Shown: positions 32,401 to 42,500 of the stretch, in pieces
Layout: the number at the start of each line of letters is the position of its first letter
Position numbering within the stretch: the first letter of the stretch is position 1
Assembly (NCBI GenBank): GCA_038503035.1
Contig: JAVSML010000032.1
Location: forward strand, 434,001 to 498,000
Length of the DNA stretch: 64,000 bases
Reading direction: 5' to 3'
Origin: Crocodylus rhombifer
Taxonomy: Eukaryota > Chordata > Crocodylia > Crocodylidae
Program-made: the position numbers and the translations under genes
The notes under the pieces: generated by a model
Seen by the model: the letters and a program-made list of their open reading frames with translations, nothing else
Databases searched by the model: none
Told to the model about the DNA's origin: nothing

Positions 32401-34766
32401 TTTGTATGAAATACTTCCTGTTTAAAAAGAACATGTAAGAACTAGTCCAGTGGCCTATTGGAAATTGACTAGTGTTTAGGAGTTGAACCTAGAGCTTACT
32501 ATACCACTTACTCTCGTGAATGGTTGTTCCGGACTTCAGCAGAGCTATTTTCATCATTGTGGATTGTTCACAGGTATGAGAGAGGTGCACGGTTAAGCAT
32601 ATATATGAAATTCAACTCCTCCCCTCCTAAAATCCACAAACTATTGAAACCGGGTCATTGGCATTAAGCCCTGGACAGGCGTTGTTTGAAGCACTCCAGA
32701 CAGTGAGGAGATAGGCATGCATGTCCAAAGAAGCGCTTCAGAAATGAACATCAGAACATGAAGAGCATCTCTGAAGCTTTTCCTTTGGAAGTCTGTGCTC
32801 TGGCAGCACATAGAACACCTGCAGCCCCTCTTCCCAGCAGGGCAGACAGACAATGAGTGCTCTCCTATGAGCTCAGCTGCCCTCAGGATCTTTCAAAGGC
32901 TGAGAGGTCTATAGGAATTCCTGCTTTCCAGCCTCCTTTTTGGAGAACACCTATGCCTTCACAGGCATTTTGAAGCATGTGGGGTGGGGTGGGGTGAAGA
33001 ACAGGGTTTTGCACCAGATTTGAAGTACTCTGGCTTCAGAGCACTTCCAATGCCTTTCTGTCCATGACCGTATATTTACATCTGAGAAAAAACATTTACT
33101 TTGGTGATTTTTTTTTTTCTGGCCATTGTCTACATACTTCAGACCAACTGGTATAAATCTGCACGAATTCATTGAGAATCTGGCTCGGTATTTAAATAAT
33201 CATAATGTACTCAGTTTTTTACACTCAAAGTATGCAGGAGCCTTTTTGTTCAAGACAGCTGATTAACCAAGAAATTCTAATCATGTTCCACTGAAATACC
33301 TTTTTTTAAAACTCTGATAACAGGAATATAAATCCCTTTCTCTCAAGAAACATAAGAGAAAAGGCCAGGAAGAGAGGTGAGTAACTTAAGCGTAACTGTA
33401 TTTAAACTTCCGTAGTGAATTGTCTGTAATTAAATAAGAAAAGTCTTATGCCAGCGGTCAAACATAAAAAGTTCTTTCCGTTTTGAAATACACAATCCAG
33501 GGTGGATAAAAATCAGCTATTTTTAAAAATGATGTTTTTTTATTTGATTGAAGTTTTAGAAATAGGTCACACCAGGCCATGGACTATATTAGGGACCCCA
33601 TCTTATGGGATTCCCAAAGACTCCTGTATAGATTAGTAAAGAAAATCACTCTACCGAATAAGACTCAGTGTTCAGTCTAGAAGATCCCATTGAACATCTC
33701 TGTGATGCTTAGTTTCAGTTCTCATACTGTGGATTTGTGTCTCCAGTGATCATAAGCAGACAAGGTTTTTTGGGTAGATGTGATATCTTACATTAGATCA
33801 GCTAAATAGTTTGAAAAATTGTTCTTTGCAAGCTTTCTGGCACAAACACCCTTCCTCAGGCGTAGGGAGAGTTTGTTGTCTCCAGAAATAACATCCTTGT
33901 TAACAGCAGTGTATGGAGATAAGAGATAACAGACCTGATTACCTACCCTTTAGCCCTACTGTCTCTGCAAGTTTGTGTACACACAGTCAAGCCCTTACCT
34001 TTCTCTGAAAGTGCAATTTCAAGAAGTTGAATGAATAAAGGATATCAAACAACAAGAATATAGTTTTTGTAGAAAAAAATTATTAAATCAGGGCTTCCTG
34101 ACCAGTGATTTAAATCGATTTGATTTCAGTCATATCCACCCTGACAAAACCTCCTCACTGGGAATTTGGACTGTTTTGTACCTAGCACTTCAAAATCTCT
34201 AATGAGACAGACAATCTAACAATGCTTTAGCTCTGCCCTGGCTTGTCAAAAACTTCAGCATAGTCGTGTTATGCCGGGGTGTTACTTTTGCCCCTGAGGA
34301 AAAACATCTTGCATGATAAAAGGTAAGGAAAGCAAAATGCAGCTTGTTCAGAAGGTAAAATTACATCCTTAATTACAATGTAGCTGTTTCAGTGAAATTA
34401 TTTACAGTCTAAGAGTCTTCGTGCTTTCTGATTTTATTTACCTTGATAACTGCTGAGAAGTTAGTTGATAAGTTAATCATGCTTATACTTCTTTTCAGGA
34501 TTCTTCTTTCTGTTTGCAATACCAAATTATTCTTTTTTCAAAATATTAATGATAAGATTTTTTTTCACCTTACTGAAGCATATTCTATGTTTGTTTGTTT
34601 AATATCATCTTTAATATTTCTGTTTTTGAAACTTAGGAAATTGAAAAAGAAAAAGTCGGCATCCAGTATTTTGCCTACAGGTCAAGTTGGAAAATTCAAA
34701 AATGGGACTTTGGTCCTTAGTAGCTGTGACATAAAGAAAATTAAATCCTCAAAAGTCATTAAATGA
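20379..34766 (+). CDS. FSAF1: C1orf131 (FSAF1), SSU processome-associated protein, complete gene
   Basis: In humans this small basic nucleolar protein belongs to the small-subunit processome that builds 18S rRNA. Seven exons join in frame: 20379-20439, 21347-21699, 30018-30074, 31282-31377, 32313-32399, 33324-33376 and 34637-34766. They total 837 nt, or 278 residues plus stop, close to the human length of about 293. All junctions are GT-AG. Lys-rich stretches ([26 protein letters not shown]) look like nuclear or RNA-binding signals. Family landmarks are [20 protein letters not shown] across exons 3-4, [18 protein letters not shown] across exons 4-5 and [15 protein letters not shown] in exon 7. 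The gene diverges from GNPAT and converges with TRIM67. AATAAA signals at 34964 and 35079 could end the transcript. Confidence 0.95.
20640..21045. repeat. 61-bp minisatellite in C1orf131 intron 1
   Basis: Six to seven diverged units each carry GGCACAGTAAC-like and GTGCAATAAATG-like blocks. The GCARTAAA word recurs at about 20700, 20762, 20823, 20884, 20946 and 21010, giving a 61-62 bp period. The long minus-strand open frame across it is a by-product of the repeat. Confidence 0.9.
21347..21699 (+). CDS. FSAF1: C1orf131 exon 2
   Basis: The acceptor GAAATACAG is followed by a 353-bp exon encoding a Lys-rich start, then [19 protein letters not shown], a Ser/Pro-rich linker, [18 protein letters not shown] and ending HGSK before donor GTAGTG. 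It is the largest exon. The frame is set by exon 1 and needs no alternative start. Confidence 0.92.
21722..21815. mobile_element. CR1 3' fragment
   Basis: The sequence around AAGAACTGCCATTTACTGGG and GATCTGTGTCCCACAGT resembles the conserved CR1 3' region common in crocodilians and turtles (ACTGGGTCAG..CCCACAGT pattern). It is short and diverged. Confidence 0.55.
22425..22735. mobile_element. hAT-like fragment related to 18751 copy
   Basis: It shares CAACTTTTTCAGACTCAAGG and a TTAGCTTTCCTTCATTTTTTGA stretch with the copy at 18751. The ends are degraded and no target duplication was seen. Confidence 0.45.
23718..24930. mobile_element. hAT-like element with large internal inverted repeat
   Basis: The left end CAGTGTTTCTCAACTCG and GGTCATGACCAAAAAGTGGG just inside are typical hAT features. 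TTGTAAAA occurs at 23710-23717 and 24931-24938, which may be an 8-bp duplication, although the right end lacks the usual CTG. Inside, about 24048-24250 and 24520-24712 are inverted copies: on opposite strands both encode the peptide-like string SNKSHC then SCLLG then APCLLW. The core is GC-rich. Confidence 0.6.
26042..26698. mobile_element. Tigger/pogo-like element, TA duplication
   Basis: It begins CAGGCAACCCCGCTTAAC and ends with the inverse of CAGCAACCCCTGCTTAAC. It is flanked by TA on both sides (26040-26041 and 26699-26700). Subterminal GTTAAGTGGAA and GCTAAGTGAAA words are Tigger-like. The GC-rich core contains CCCATGTGCCAGCCCACGG twice, about 115 bp apart. No transposase is readable. 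Confidence 0.8.
26930..27185 (+). mobile_element. LINE 3' end (L2/CR1-group), sense on plus
   Basis: The plus strand reads [20 protein letters not shown] then KTFLFGQAF, matching the end of a LINE RT ORF (LP-EVRKS--FK--LKT-LF pattern). It is followed by GTAAACTGCCCTGAGCC and a terminal GCATATAAAT, the classic tail of reptile L2-like LINEs. Confidence 0.6.
27455..27602 (-). mobile_element. MIR SINE, antisense
   Basis: CCTCATTTTACAGAAG, CAGAGGTGTAAAGTTACTTG and CCCAAGGTCACTCAG follow the reverse complement of the MIR core in order, ending near AGTAACTACTAGGGCAC. It is an ancient, diverged copy. Confidence 0.85.
28628..28815. mobile_element. hAT MITE with near-exact TSD
   Basis: The left TAGGGGCAGGCAATTT and inverted right CAGGGGTGGGCAAAAT are paired ends. 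Flanking octamers CTTTATAC (28620-28627) and CTTTGTAC (28816-28823) match 7 of 8. The 188-bp interior is rich in GGGCCAC words. Confidence 0.8.
30018..30074 (+). CDS. FSAF1: C1orf131 exon 3
   Basis: The acceptor TTATTGTAG precedes 19 codons ([19 protein letters not shown]), then donor GTAAGC. It is phase 0 at both ends. It is too short to stand out as an open frame and was found through its splice signals and continuation into exon 4. Confidence 0.9.
30489..30652 (-). mobile_element. PLE tail, minus strand, with hammerhead-like core
   Basis: It reads on plus as TGGAAGGCAAGGTAGATTTG..CACCTTATAGATTAACC..GTTCACTTCATCTG. On minus, CCGAGGA (30642-30636) and GAAA (30619-30616) bracket a GAGCACTCGATGCC hairpin, the layout of a degenerate hammerhead core. 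It has no coding region. Confidence 0.5.
31165..31241 (-). mobile_element. PLE tail next to a splice acceptor
   Basis: GCTGTAGCCATATTGGTTTA..TATTTAGACCAACTAG matches the terminal block seen at 45878, 52570 and 37765 (TGTAGCCRYRTTGGTCTA..ATTAGACCAACT). It stops about 40 bp before C1orf131 exon 4. Confidence 0.6.
31282..31377 (+). CDS. FSAF1: C1orf131 exon 4
   Basis: The acceptor CAACATTTCAG precedes 32 codons: [18 protein letters not shown], then [14 protein letters not shown], then donor GTACTA. This is the most conserved part of the family. A PLE tail ends about 40 bp upstream. Confidence 0.93.
31588..31824. mobile_element. hAT MITE, 237 bp
   Basis: The left CAGTGGTCAGCAACC and inverted right CAGGGGTCAGCAATTT are paired ends. 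Flanking octamers ATTTAGTG and ATCTGGTG match 6 of 8. It lies in C1orf131 intron 4. Confidence 0.8.
32313..32399 (+). CDS. FSAF1: C1orf131 exon 5
   Basis: The acceptor TTTCACTGCAG precedes 29 codons beginning [13 protein letters not shown] and ending DDNRK, then donor GTTTGT. A plus-strand open frame at 32180-32392 overlaps it in another frame and is not real. Confidence 0.92.
33324..33376 (+). CDS. FSAF1: C1orf131 exon 6
   Basis: The acceptor GATAACAG precedes [17 protein letters not shown] plus two bases, then donor GTGAGT. It is 53 bp. The split codon completes as Arg with exon 7. Confidence 0.9.
33498..34143. mobile_element. hAT element (CAGGGTGGAT family), with nested PLE tail
   Basis: The left CAGGGTGGATAAAAATCAG and inverted right CAGGGTGGATATGACTGAAA are paired ends. 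The right subterminal stretch GTGATTTAAATCGATTTG is typical of this common reptile family. Flanking octamers ACACAATC and ACAAAACC match 6 of 8. A PLE tail is inserted at 33757-33865. It lies in C1orf131 intron 6. Confidence 0.8.
33757..33865 (-). mobile_element. PLE tail, minus strand, with hammerhead-like core
   Basis: It reads on plus as AGACAAGGTTTTTTGGGTAG..TTTGCAAGCTTTCTGG..CCTTCCTCAGG. On minus, CTGAGGA (33859-33853), a GGGTGTTTGTGCC hairpin and GAAA (33837-33834) then GCTTGC follow hammerhead order. It is nested in a hAT element, so the PLE insertion is the younger event. Confidence 0.65.
34637..34766 (+). CDS. FSAF1: C1orf131 exon 7 (stop)
   Basis: The acceptor GAAACTTAG precedes [20 protein letters not shown], ending SSKVIK and TGA at 34764-34766. 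The C-terminal [14 protein letters not shown] block is a clear family signature. Confidence 0.95.
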
Positions 34767-34963
34767 AATTAATAGACCACATCACAACAGACAACATAAA
34801 TAGCCTGGAATTCATTTTTCAACTAAAAATATCTGTGAACCGGAGATTTTTGGTGTCTCTTAATGCCTTACTGTTATTTCTAATACTAGTCTTATCCATC
34901 TTCCACTTTGCTTTGGGAAGAAAATGGCAAAACACTCTAACTTCATGAATTTTCACTAAGAAA

Positions 34964-35084
34964 AATAAAAGATTTTTTTAGTCCTTTAAAAAAAATTACA
35001 CGGTTTTCATTGGTTAACAAAGATGTATATGAGAATTATTTTACTAGTTATTGTAAGATACTGTTTCCACAATATTTAAATAAA
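34964..35084 (+). terminator. C1orf131 polyadenylation signals
   Basis: AATAAA occurs at 34964-34969 and again at 35079-35084, about 200 and 310 bp past the stop codon. The sequence between is AT-rich. Which one is used cannot be seen. Confidence 0.6.
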
Positions 35085-36124
35085 ATATTTTTACTCCAAA
35101 AGTTTCATCTTGCTTTTTTAATATTAAACTGAAACTTTAAAAGGAAAGTCATGCCTCATTTTTCTGAATCTAGATTATCTTTAATAGTCACTTATGAGGC
35201 ACCTAGTGAATCTCCTCTCACTGTAGTTCACAATCAAACTGAATTCATACCAGATTCCTTGTCCTGCAGAAGATGTGGTTGGAACAGTTTTTTATTTGAT
35301 ACCCTTTTATGCCCCTCCCTCCCCACACCCCCACAAAAAAGAGAGAAACCATCCATTCTAAAAAGTGAAAAACTAAGATTCAAGTTTATGATCTGAACGA
35401 GGCAGAGAAGGGACTTGAGCCAAGGTCTCATACATGCTCAAACAACTAATCTATTGATTACATGCTTGCTCACGTATAATAAGTGTAATGCTCTCTCATT
35501 TTAGCCAAAAGCCCCTTCTAAGGCCAAAGAAGCTCTTTTCATTTTGATGAATTTAGTCAAATTTGATGTGTTCTCACTAAAAGTTTTGTTTCAATACATT
35601 GGCAAGTTCTAACAGAAAAGCCAGGTTGCGAAAATTTCCCAAAGGTGTCGAATTGGCAGAGATTAAATGAAATTTACATGCGTGCTCATTGTAACAGACA
35701 CCTGTCAGCTGGTATCACCTCTCTTTCAGGGCTGATTTTTTTTTTCTCAGCTGCATCTCAACTTGGAGTGGAAAATATTCCTTTCAGGTTAAAAAAAATC
35801 CAGTTGCTTGAGAACAAGGATACTAGGGTTCTGACTCCTTGGGTGCTGGTTTTGCACAGTTCGTGTATTGAAACAATTGCTGATGTGAAAATGAAGGCTG
35901 GCAGAAAAATAACACACGCTGAGGAGACATGCTTCGATGATTTGGGGAAACCTGGCTGTGATCTGGCCAAGTTATGAAAATGTGCAAAACACGTGTTTTA
36001 TACACAGTACCAGAGTCTAAGTTAAGGTGGTATGGGGCCATAGGAAAACAATGATCTATGGCCCTGCAGTAACAGCAGCATTGGGGTTTCCTTCCCTTGG
36101 GATGCATTAGAGTCTGTGCTGGAG

Positions 36125-36230
36125 GATAGGGCACATTTGCACCTTTATAGGCAAACTAAAGTAGATTTATATCAAGGCTTGGCAGGATTCAATACATGGC
36201 GAGTTCACTTCACACTCACAGACCAAAGGA
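36125..36230 (-). mobile_element. PLE tail fragment
   Basis: GCACATTTGCACCTTTATAG..CAAACTAAAG..GAGTTCACTTC parallels the tail at 30489 (TTTGCACCTTATAG..ACCAAAG..GAAGTTCACTTC). The ribozyme-like part is not recognisable. Confidence 0.45.
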
Positions 36231-36272
36231 AAGATATTTCCACCAGTAATAATCAAAATTTATAGAAAGGGG

Positions 36273-36670
36273 ACTGTAACAGGGAACCTTTACCCCTGTT
36301 ACTGGACAGTGGAGAGAAGGATGGGAGGGATTAAAGAGGAGAACAATGGATAGCCTAATAACTTGTCAGTTAAGCAGTTAGCTGCTCATTTGAGCCTAAT
36401 GACTCCTCAGTTAAGCAATTAGCTGCTCATTCACAGGTGTGAGAAGCAGGTTGGCCAGAGATAAAAGACTTCTTAATCAACCCCTACCCTGGGTGTGGGA
36501 GAGAAGAGTATTTGGAGGCTCTAGCCTAGTGGCAGAAGGGTCCTGCCAGGGCCAGGCCCACTAAGCAAGGGGGATGGAGGGGCAAGGCCCACCTTGGCCT
36601 CTCCCCATGTTTCAGAGCTCTCCTATTCTGCTTCCACTGCTCTCCTATTCTGGTGCCTGCCCACCCACCT
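36273..36670 (+). mobile_element. LTR-like block with 41-bp tandem pair
   Basis: It starts TGTAACAGGGAACC, with a near-duplicated 41-bp segment at about 36353-36436 (CAGTTAAGCARTTAGCTGCTC twice) and a TATA-like AGATAAAAG near 36470. This resembles the U3 part of an LTR with repeated enhancer units. The 3' limit and flanking duplications were not found. Confidence 0.35.
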
Positions 36671-36951
36671 CTTTCCTGATGAATTAACAGAATGATTTAA
36701 AGTAGGCAGTTTTTACTGATGTATGGATATTTACTTTTTATATTTTGACGTGCTTTTTATAAAGCTTTTAACAGCATGCTTTCATTACTAAATTGTCTGC
36801 CCCCACATACCTAATTTCATGCAATCCTGAAAATTTAAATTGATAAAAATTAAAACAAATGCTTACAAACAAACAAGTAGTCAGTGTGCTAAACCAGCTA
36901 GACAGCTTGCATCTTTATTTGCAAGCTTTTGGGCATGTTGCCAGCACAAGG

Positions 36952-37380
36952 TGCCCGAGGGAGGCAACAATTGGGTTCGTTGCCTGGTGTGCAAATAAAC
37001 CAAATAAACACACTGGGGGGAGAAGTAGAAAGAGTTTATTTGAGCTCAAGTAAAAGGCGCAGGGAGACTCTATGGTCTCAAATCCTGCGCACTTAGCCCT
37101 GCAACAGTGTACTTTTTATACCTTGGTCAATTTTCTGCAGTGATTTTCCACTAGTTGGCCCCCCCCTTCCTCCCTTTTCCCTCCTCCCTTCTCTCTCCGA
37201 GCCAGATAACAGTTTTAGCTCGCCTGTTTTCCAGAAGGACAGGAGATTACAGGCGCCAAAGAAAGGGTTACAAAGGTTGGGAAGGGGGGCCCTGGCTCGC
37301 CTGAGCCTAGACCAGAGGGTCTTCATCGACACTCGTGGTCTTCCATCCCTCTGAGTTACCTAGGGTTATGCCCAGTGACA
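36952..37380 (-). mobile_element. Solo LTR, minus strand
   Basis: Read on minus, it begins TGTCACTGGGCATAACCC and ends CTCCCTCGGGCA, with a TATA-like TATAAAAAGT at 37120-37111 and AATAAA at 37040-37035 followed by a T/G-rich stretch. The order U3, TATA, polyA signal, U5 and the TG..CA ends fit an endogenous retroviral LTR. No internal genes flank it. No clear target duplication was seen. Confidence 0.75.
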
Positions 37381-39564
37381 CCAACAGGCACGTGCACTTT
37401 TCTTCAGGCATTGGAGAATGCAAAGATTATAACATTTCTCCCAGGTAGAAATGAAAATTCACATTTCACAGGAGAATTGGATCTCCTTGTTGGAAAAGTT
37501 CATTTTTCATATTATGCAAATTAGGCTCAGATAAAAGTTGGAGCAGGATCAAAGGTGTCTAATGGTAAGCAGGATGTTGAATTATGCTTCTTTCTTGTTA
37601 TGATGTTACATATTTCAAGGAAGTATTGGTGATGGAAGGTTCTCCTGGGTAAGGAATTTCTCTTGTGTTACATCAATTTTAGCCGTCAGAATTATTAAAA
37701 AAAATAAAAATTGAATTCTGCCAAACTTATTTATATTGCAAGCTTAAGCAGGGATCAATTTTGTAGTCATGTTGGTCTATAAAAAAGAGACATATATTAC
37801 ACAAAGTTCTTGAGTTAGGCAATATTTTTTATTAGACCAAGTGAATAAATGTTCTTAGTCTCCCATGGTCTTGTGATGGCAGAGACTGGGGAGGTCATAG
37901 GCACATGAACTTGCCTTAATCCAGCCTTGCTCTGCTTTGAGCTACTGTTTTTTCAGTCAACTCTACCACCATTCAAGGAGGTGAAGTTAATTAGTTTGTA
38001 GTGAACCTGAGTGTACAGCAAAAGAGTTGCCTTTGTTCCAAGACTTACACACTGAGCATGCACAATAGAAAAATGTCAAGTCAATTATTGTACATTAGGT
38101 TGTCAGCACAATGTGCAGCACGGTATGCAGATGTTGAAACTGGCTTTGCATGACTCTGCTATGTTGCAGCTCTTAACTTTTCACTTGCTTTCTGCACCGC
38201 CTCTGTAAGGTAGTTCAAAGCTTTTTTTTCCCCAGTAATGTGGGAAATCTCTCAGTACTCAGCTAAGCAACACACTTCAACATATGGGACAAATATCTAA
38301 GGGCCTTGTTACAAGTTGCACTTAGAGCTGCTCAAATGTTGATCCATGTAAGTGCTAGCTCAAATCTGGAGCTGTCACACCTTAAGGAAAAATACCTTCT
38401 CTGACTGTCCCCACCCCGTGGTGCACACACACACCTGCACAGCTGTGATTTGCCTCTAGAGGACTGGCAAGCAGGGGCTGGATTAAGAGTTACAGCTGTG
38501 AGTTGCCACTACTGAACTTGTGAATCAGGACAGATTTCTATCCCTGCTGTAGGTTGGAGTGTGTTGCAGAGATGGGTTTGAGGGGCAGGAAAATGAAGAT
38601 GAGAGGCAGGGAGTTAATAGGATCGGGTGGGTAATGAAATGGGAGGCGGAAAGGAAACGGGGAGAGGGAAAGGATAGTGAAATGAAGGAAGTCCGCCACT
38701 GAAGGAAAAACAAAAAGAAGTGGGGAAAATATGTTAAAAAGCAATGAAAAGGAAGTATATTAAGGTCTCATGTTTTAATAAATTGGAATTGGGACTGTGG
38801 TGTGGGGGTGTTGGTTGTGCTTCCTGGGGTGGCTGGAAGCTGGAGCAGTGAGGGAAGTGCTTTTGGGGAAGCTACTGGCCCTGCCCCAGGAAGGAAGCCT
38901 AAGCTCATGGGGACCCAGCCTCCTACCTTGTTCCTTCCCTTACCCTTTACCCCCTTCCCCCCAGGTCCTACTCCAGGTCCCAACCATGCTCTGCAACCTG
39001 GCTAGCTGGCTTGCACTCTGCCAGCTGTTTGCATGGGGATTGCACCCCTGGGGATGAGAAGGTCATACCCCTAGGTTGGTGCCAGAACCCCCTCCCTGGG
39101 CAGTAGGGCTCAAGGGCTGGAAAGTTTGTCCGCACAGAACAGGAAGCTGGGCGAGGGAACACTGCATCATGGGATGCTGAAGAACTGCCATTTGGGCAGC
39201 TCATCTGTGGGGAGTGGCCACATGTTAATGGAAGATAAGCTAGGTAACATGGATCAGAGATAAACCTTCCCTGGAATGGCATATCTTTAAGCCCCATGGA
39301 ACACAGTTTGAAAATTATTAGTCTAATGCAACCCATAGAAAAATAAATAGGTGAAAGGGAGTGATACATTTGTTACCTAAGCCAGAGAACATGTCATTTT
39401 GTCATATTATCCTTGGCTTCCTCCTGCCATAAATTTAGCAGATGATTTTACTAAACTACATATTAGTGGTTGCATTTACAAGCACTAAATTCACTTTATA
39501 ACAAATCTTTTATCAATAATAAGAAACCAGGTACTGTCTGCATTTGTTGGCAATGCATTAAGAA
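37381..39564. other. Convergent intergenic region, right part
   Basis: A PLE end lies at 37748-37842. Purine-rich and GC-rich sequence at 38560-39130 carries low-complexity open frames on both strands. A possible degraded hAT end lies near 39300. No gene was recognised. Confidence 0.6.
37748..37842 (-). mobile_element. PLE 3' terminal fragment
   Basis: TTGTAGTCATGTTGGTCTAT..ACAAAGTTCTTGAG..TTTTATTAGACCAAGTG matches the shared PLE terminal block. It lacks the GIY-YIG and ribozyme-like parts. Confidence 0.6.
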
Positions 39565-42500
39565 TTTATTTAAAAACTGTAAAACAGCATAAACTAATAC
39601 TTCAGGTTTTCCAAAAGGGTAATAATACACAAAGTTTGACTTACACCAAAAAGACAAAAAGCAGTTTGTTTCAAATTCAAAAAATACAAATTTTTGCTAC
39701 AGGTACAAAATTAGAAAAATTTTATTTTTTCCTCTTGATCTGGGGACAGACACGTACAGAAGGAACGTTTATTCCACCAGCTCCAAACTGATCATAATTA
39801 TGAGACGTGACAATAAAGTAAAAATGTCATGGTCAGGGAGAAGAATAAAGTTTGTCTTTCATTCAACAAGAAATGAACACTGATTTCATTCCTTTGCACT
39901 TTTTGTTTTTGCCAACATTTTAAATTAACATCTTTCATGCTGCACATAACAATCAGAGAAAAGACAGTTCTACCCCATGCATTTATTCTAACATTTCATC
40001 ACATATCTCCTGGTCGTGCTTTCATTTTACTCACTTAAGAAGGTTGGTATTTTCATTAACAACAATTATGGAAGCTCATTGTGGGCTGACATCATGGGTA
40101 CAATTGTACTGAAGTGTAACAATACAATCTGTACCCTGAAAGCATTCAGACCTGCTGATTTGTAATACTGTATAGTTGAGTCAGATTTGTTTGCAGTAAC
40201 ACAGCTGTAACAGGGGCTTGTTTGTTCCAGGAGATAAATGCTACCAAGTACCCACTTCTGTGAAACACGCATTCATCTTTTACAGTGTGCAAGGATGCAG
40301 AAGCCCTACAACACCTGTTCTCCGTGATTTGCCTGGGCTTCTGCACATGAGAATCATAGATTCTTATTTTATTTTATTTTAAACGGACTTGTGCTTAAAG
40401 TTCCCACTCTACTGGTTTCATGCAGACACACAGTATTGCTGATCAGATAAACTGAAAACAAATGTTGTCAATAAAGCAAGACCCTCCAACTCACTTCTTT
40501 TAAAACAAGAGTCTTCTTTTTTTTTTGTTGATTTGGGTTTTTCTCCCAGTGTCAAGTGAGGCCCTTTTCATTTCATTGTACCATTTTTATCATGTTTGAT
40601 TTATTACTTTGGCCTGTTTAAAGGACTCATAGAGATTGTAATCTTTCTTCCATAAAAGACCTGGACAATATATTTTATATTAACTATACCGAAATTCCAA
40701 AGTTAAGGCTTTGCCTTGCTATTAAAAGGACACTGCAAATTTGGCAAAATCTAACTGCTCTGTTTCATTACCTCACTGAGCAAATGATACACCATTCCTT
40801 GATCACAAGCATACACAGTGCCTTATATTTGTTAGTAGTGGGTTAGCCTTGATCTAATTTTTCCCTTACCTGTTGTATTAAATATCCATACTAAAGTAGA
40901 AGAAAAAAATTGTATGTCACAATTCTTCTTGCTCTAGAACATCTAAGAAACTATGATATTAGGTGCTCTTTGCCATCTTTACTAGCTATACTTAAAAAAA
41001 AAAACAAAACAAAAAAAAAAAAACACACCTACAGCACTAAAACAGAACTTTATCACCACTGAGAACCAGCTACAGCAATACATTACAATGGCATTATTTA
41101 CAATTTGATGGCATATTATGTATATAATAAATTACATGTTAACGCTTTTCCTCTTAAACTCTGATATAGGTAATACTTTTTTGTTCTGTCCAATATACTT
41201 TTCCCTTATATATCTTAACTACATAGGATAGATTGGGAGATGATAATGCTCTTTCACTGGTCTCTTCTGAATTTTAGAAGCCAAATTGTGTTAAAAGTTC
41301 TGGATGGATCACAATATCCTGCTCTCTTTACTAACTCTTTCACTTTGTATCTCCTAAGATCAGATATAAGGAGGGATTGTCAGATAGGCCAGCATGCAAA
41401 CTGATGCCAGGTTTTAGAAGTCAGCTCTTTCTGAACTTACCCAGAGAACAGAAGCCAGTACCAACCACACACCTACCACTGTGTGGCTTTGACAGTGTTC
41501 CTGACCACTTTTTTTTTCTAATTGGCTTTACCAAACAAAATGGGGAATTTGTAAAGGAAAGGAATAGGAAGAAAGTTTATATAGGCTAATTCTAAATCAC
41601 CCAGGGTGCAAGATAAACAGACGGTTTCTCATTACTCTCCAAACCATACCTTTTATTGTTTTTTCCCAGTGGCAGACATGGTTTGAGAGCCTAGATTCTG
41701 GAGTAACAGCCTTTTATACTTAACAGAATTTAAAATTGCTTGTTCTAAACTCTGTAAATAAGTTTACTACTCTCTTGTGGAGTCTGCACTATAACAGATA
41801 AACTTCTCCCCAGTTTAGGGAGCCTCACTTCTTCTGTAGGATGGATTATTCCCATGCAATGTTTATTGGAGGTGCTAGAGGGAGATGAAAGAATGGAAAG
41901 AGGGAGCATGGTCTGAGGGTAAGGCTCCCTCTTCTCATTCTTTTCCTCCCCTCCCTCGTTTTCTACAGGCACTCTTTCCCCTCTGTGCACAGATGATGAC
42001 AAGATAAAGACCTCTTGAGCCAACCAGGCTTAGACCTTGAAGACCCTGGTGAGATCTACTGGCAGTGGAATGAATGACCTCAGACCTGGAAAGAGAAGTG
42101 AATTTCCTCTATTCCTTCTCACATTGTGCTAGTCTTTAACAGATACATTTTGTCTGTGCATGCACCAATAAGGTACTTTTTGACGGTCATGGGAGCTTCA
42201 TGTTTGTATTCAAACACAGAATAATTAGTCTCCTAGCCTAGTTCTAATTATTTCAGCATCGTCATTATTAGACAAACTGCTAAGTCTCACTCAGCTTGTA
42301 AAAAAAAAAAAAAAAAAAAATGTATTTCATAAGGCCGACTTGGTTTAGTTTTATGGACCTTAGTGAATTTAAGTCCTTGAAGAGATACATAACCAAAAGT
42401 AGACTCACCCTCTGTGGACTTAAATTTAAATTAGCAATACTAATACAGCATTCCAATTTCTAACTGCCTACCTTTTCTGCATTTTCACTAGGTTAAAAGG

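Larger units (their letters stand above)
31378..33323 (+). other. C1orf131 introns 4 and 5 (around exon 5)
   Basis: Intron 4 (31378-32312) contains the 31588 hAT MITE. Intron 5 (32400-33323) shows nothing specific beyond a T-run near 33111. Confidence 0.65.
35085..36951. other. Convergent intergenic region, left part
   Basis: A MIR/CORE-SINE-like antisense piece lies near 35390-35470 (GGCAGAGAAGGGACTTGAGCC). A PLE tail is at 36125-36230 and an LTR-like block near 36273-36670. No gene was recognised. The 35645-35977 plus open frame matches nothing I know. Confidence 0.6.

Noticed and set aside
32641..32853. Minus-strand open frame with several Cys
   Set aside because: It lies in C1orf131 intron 5, antisense. 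No domain pattern or splice context supports it.
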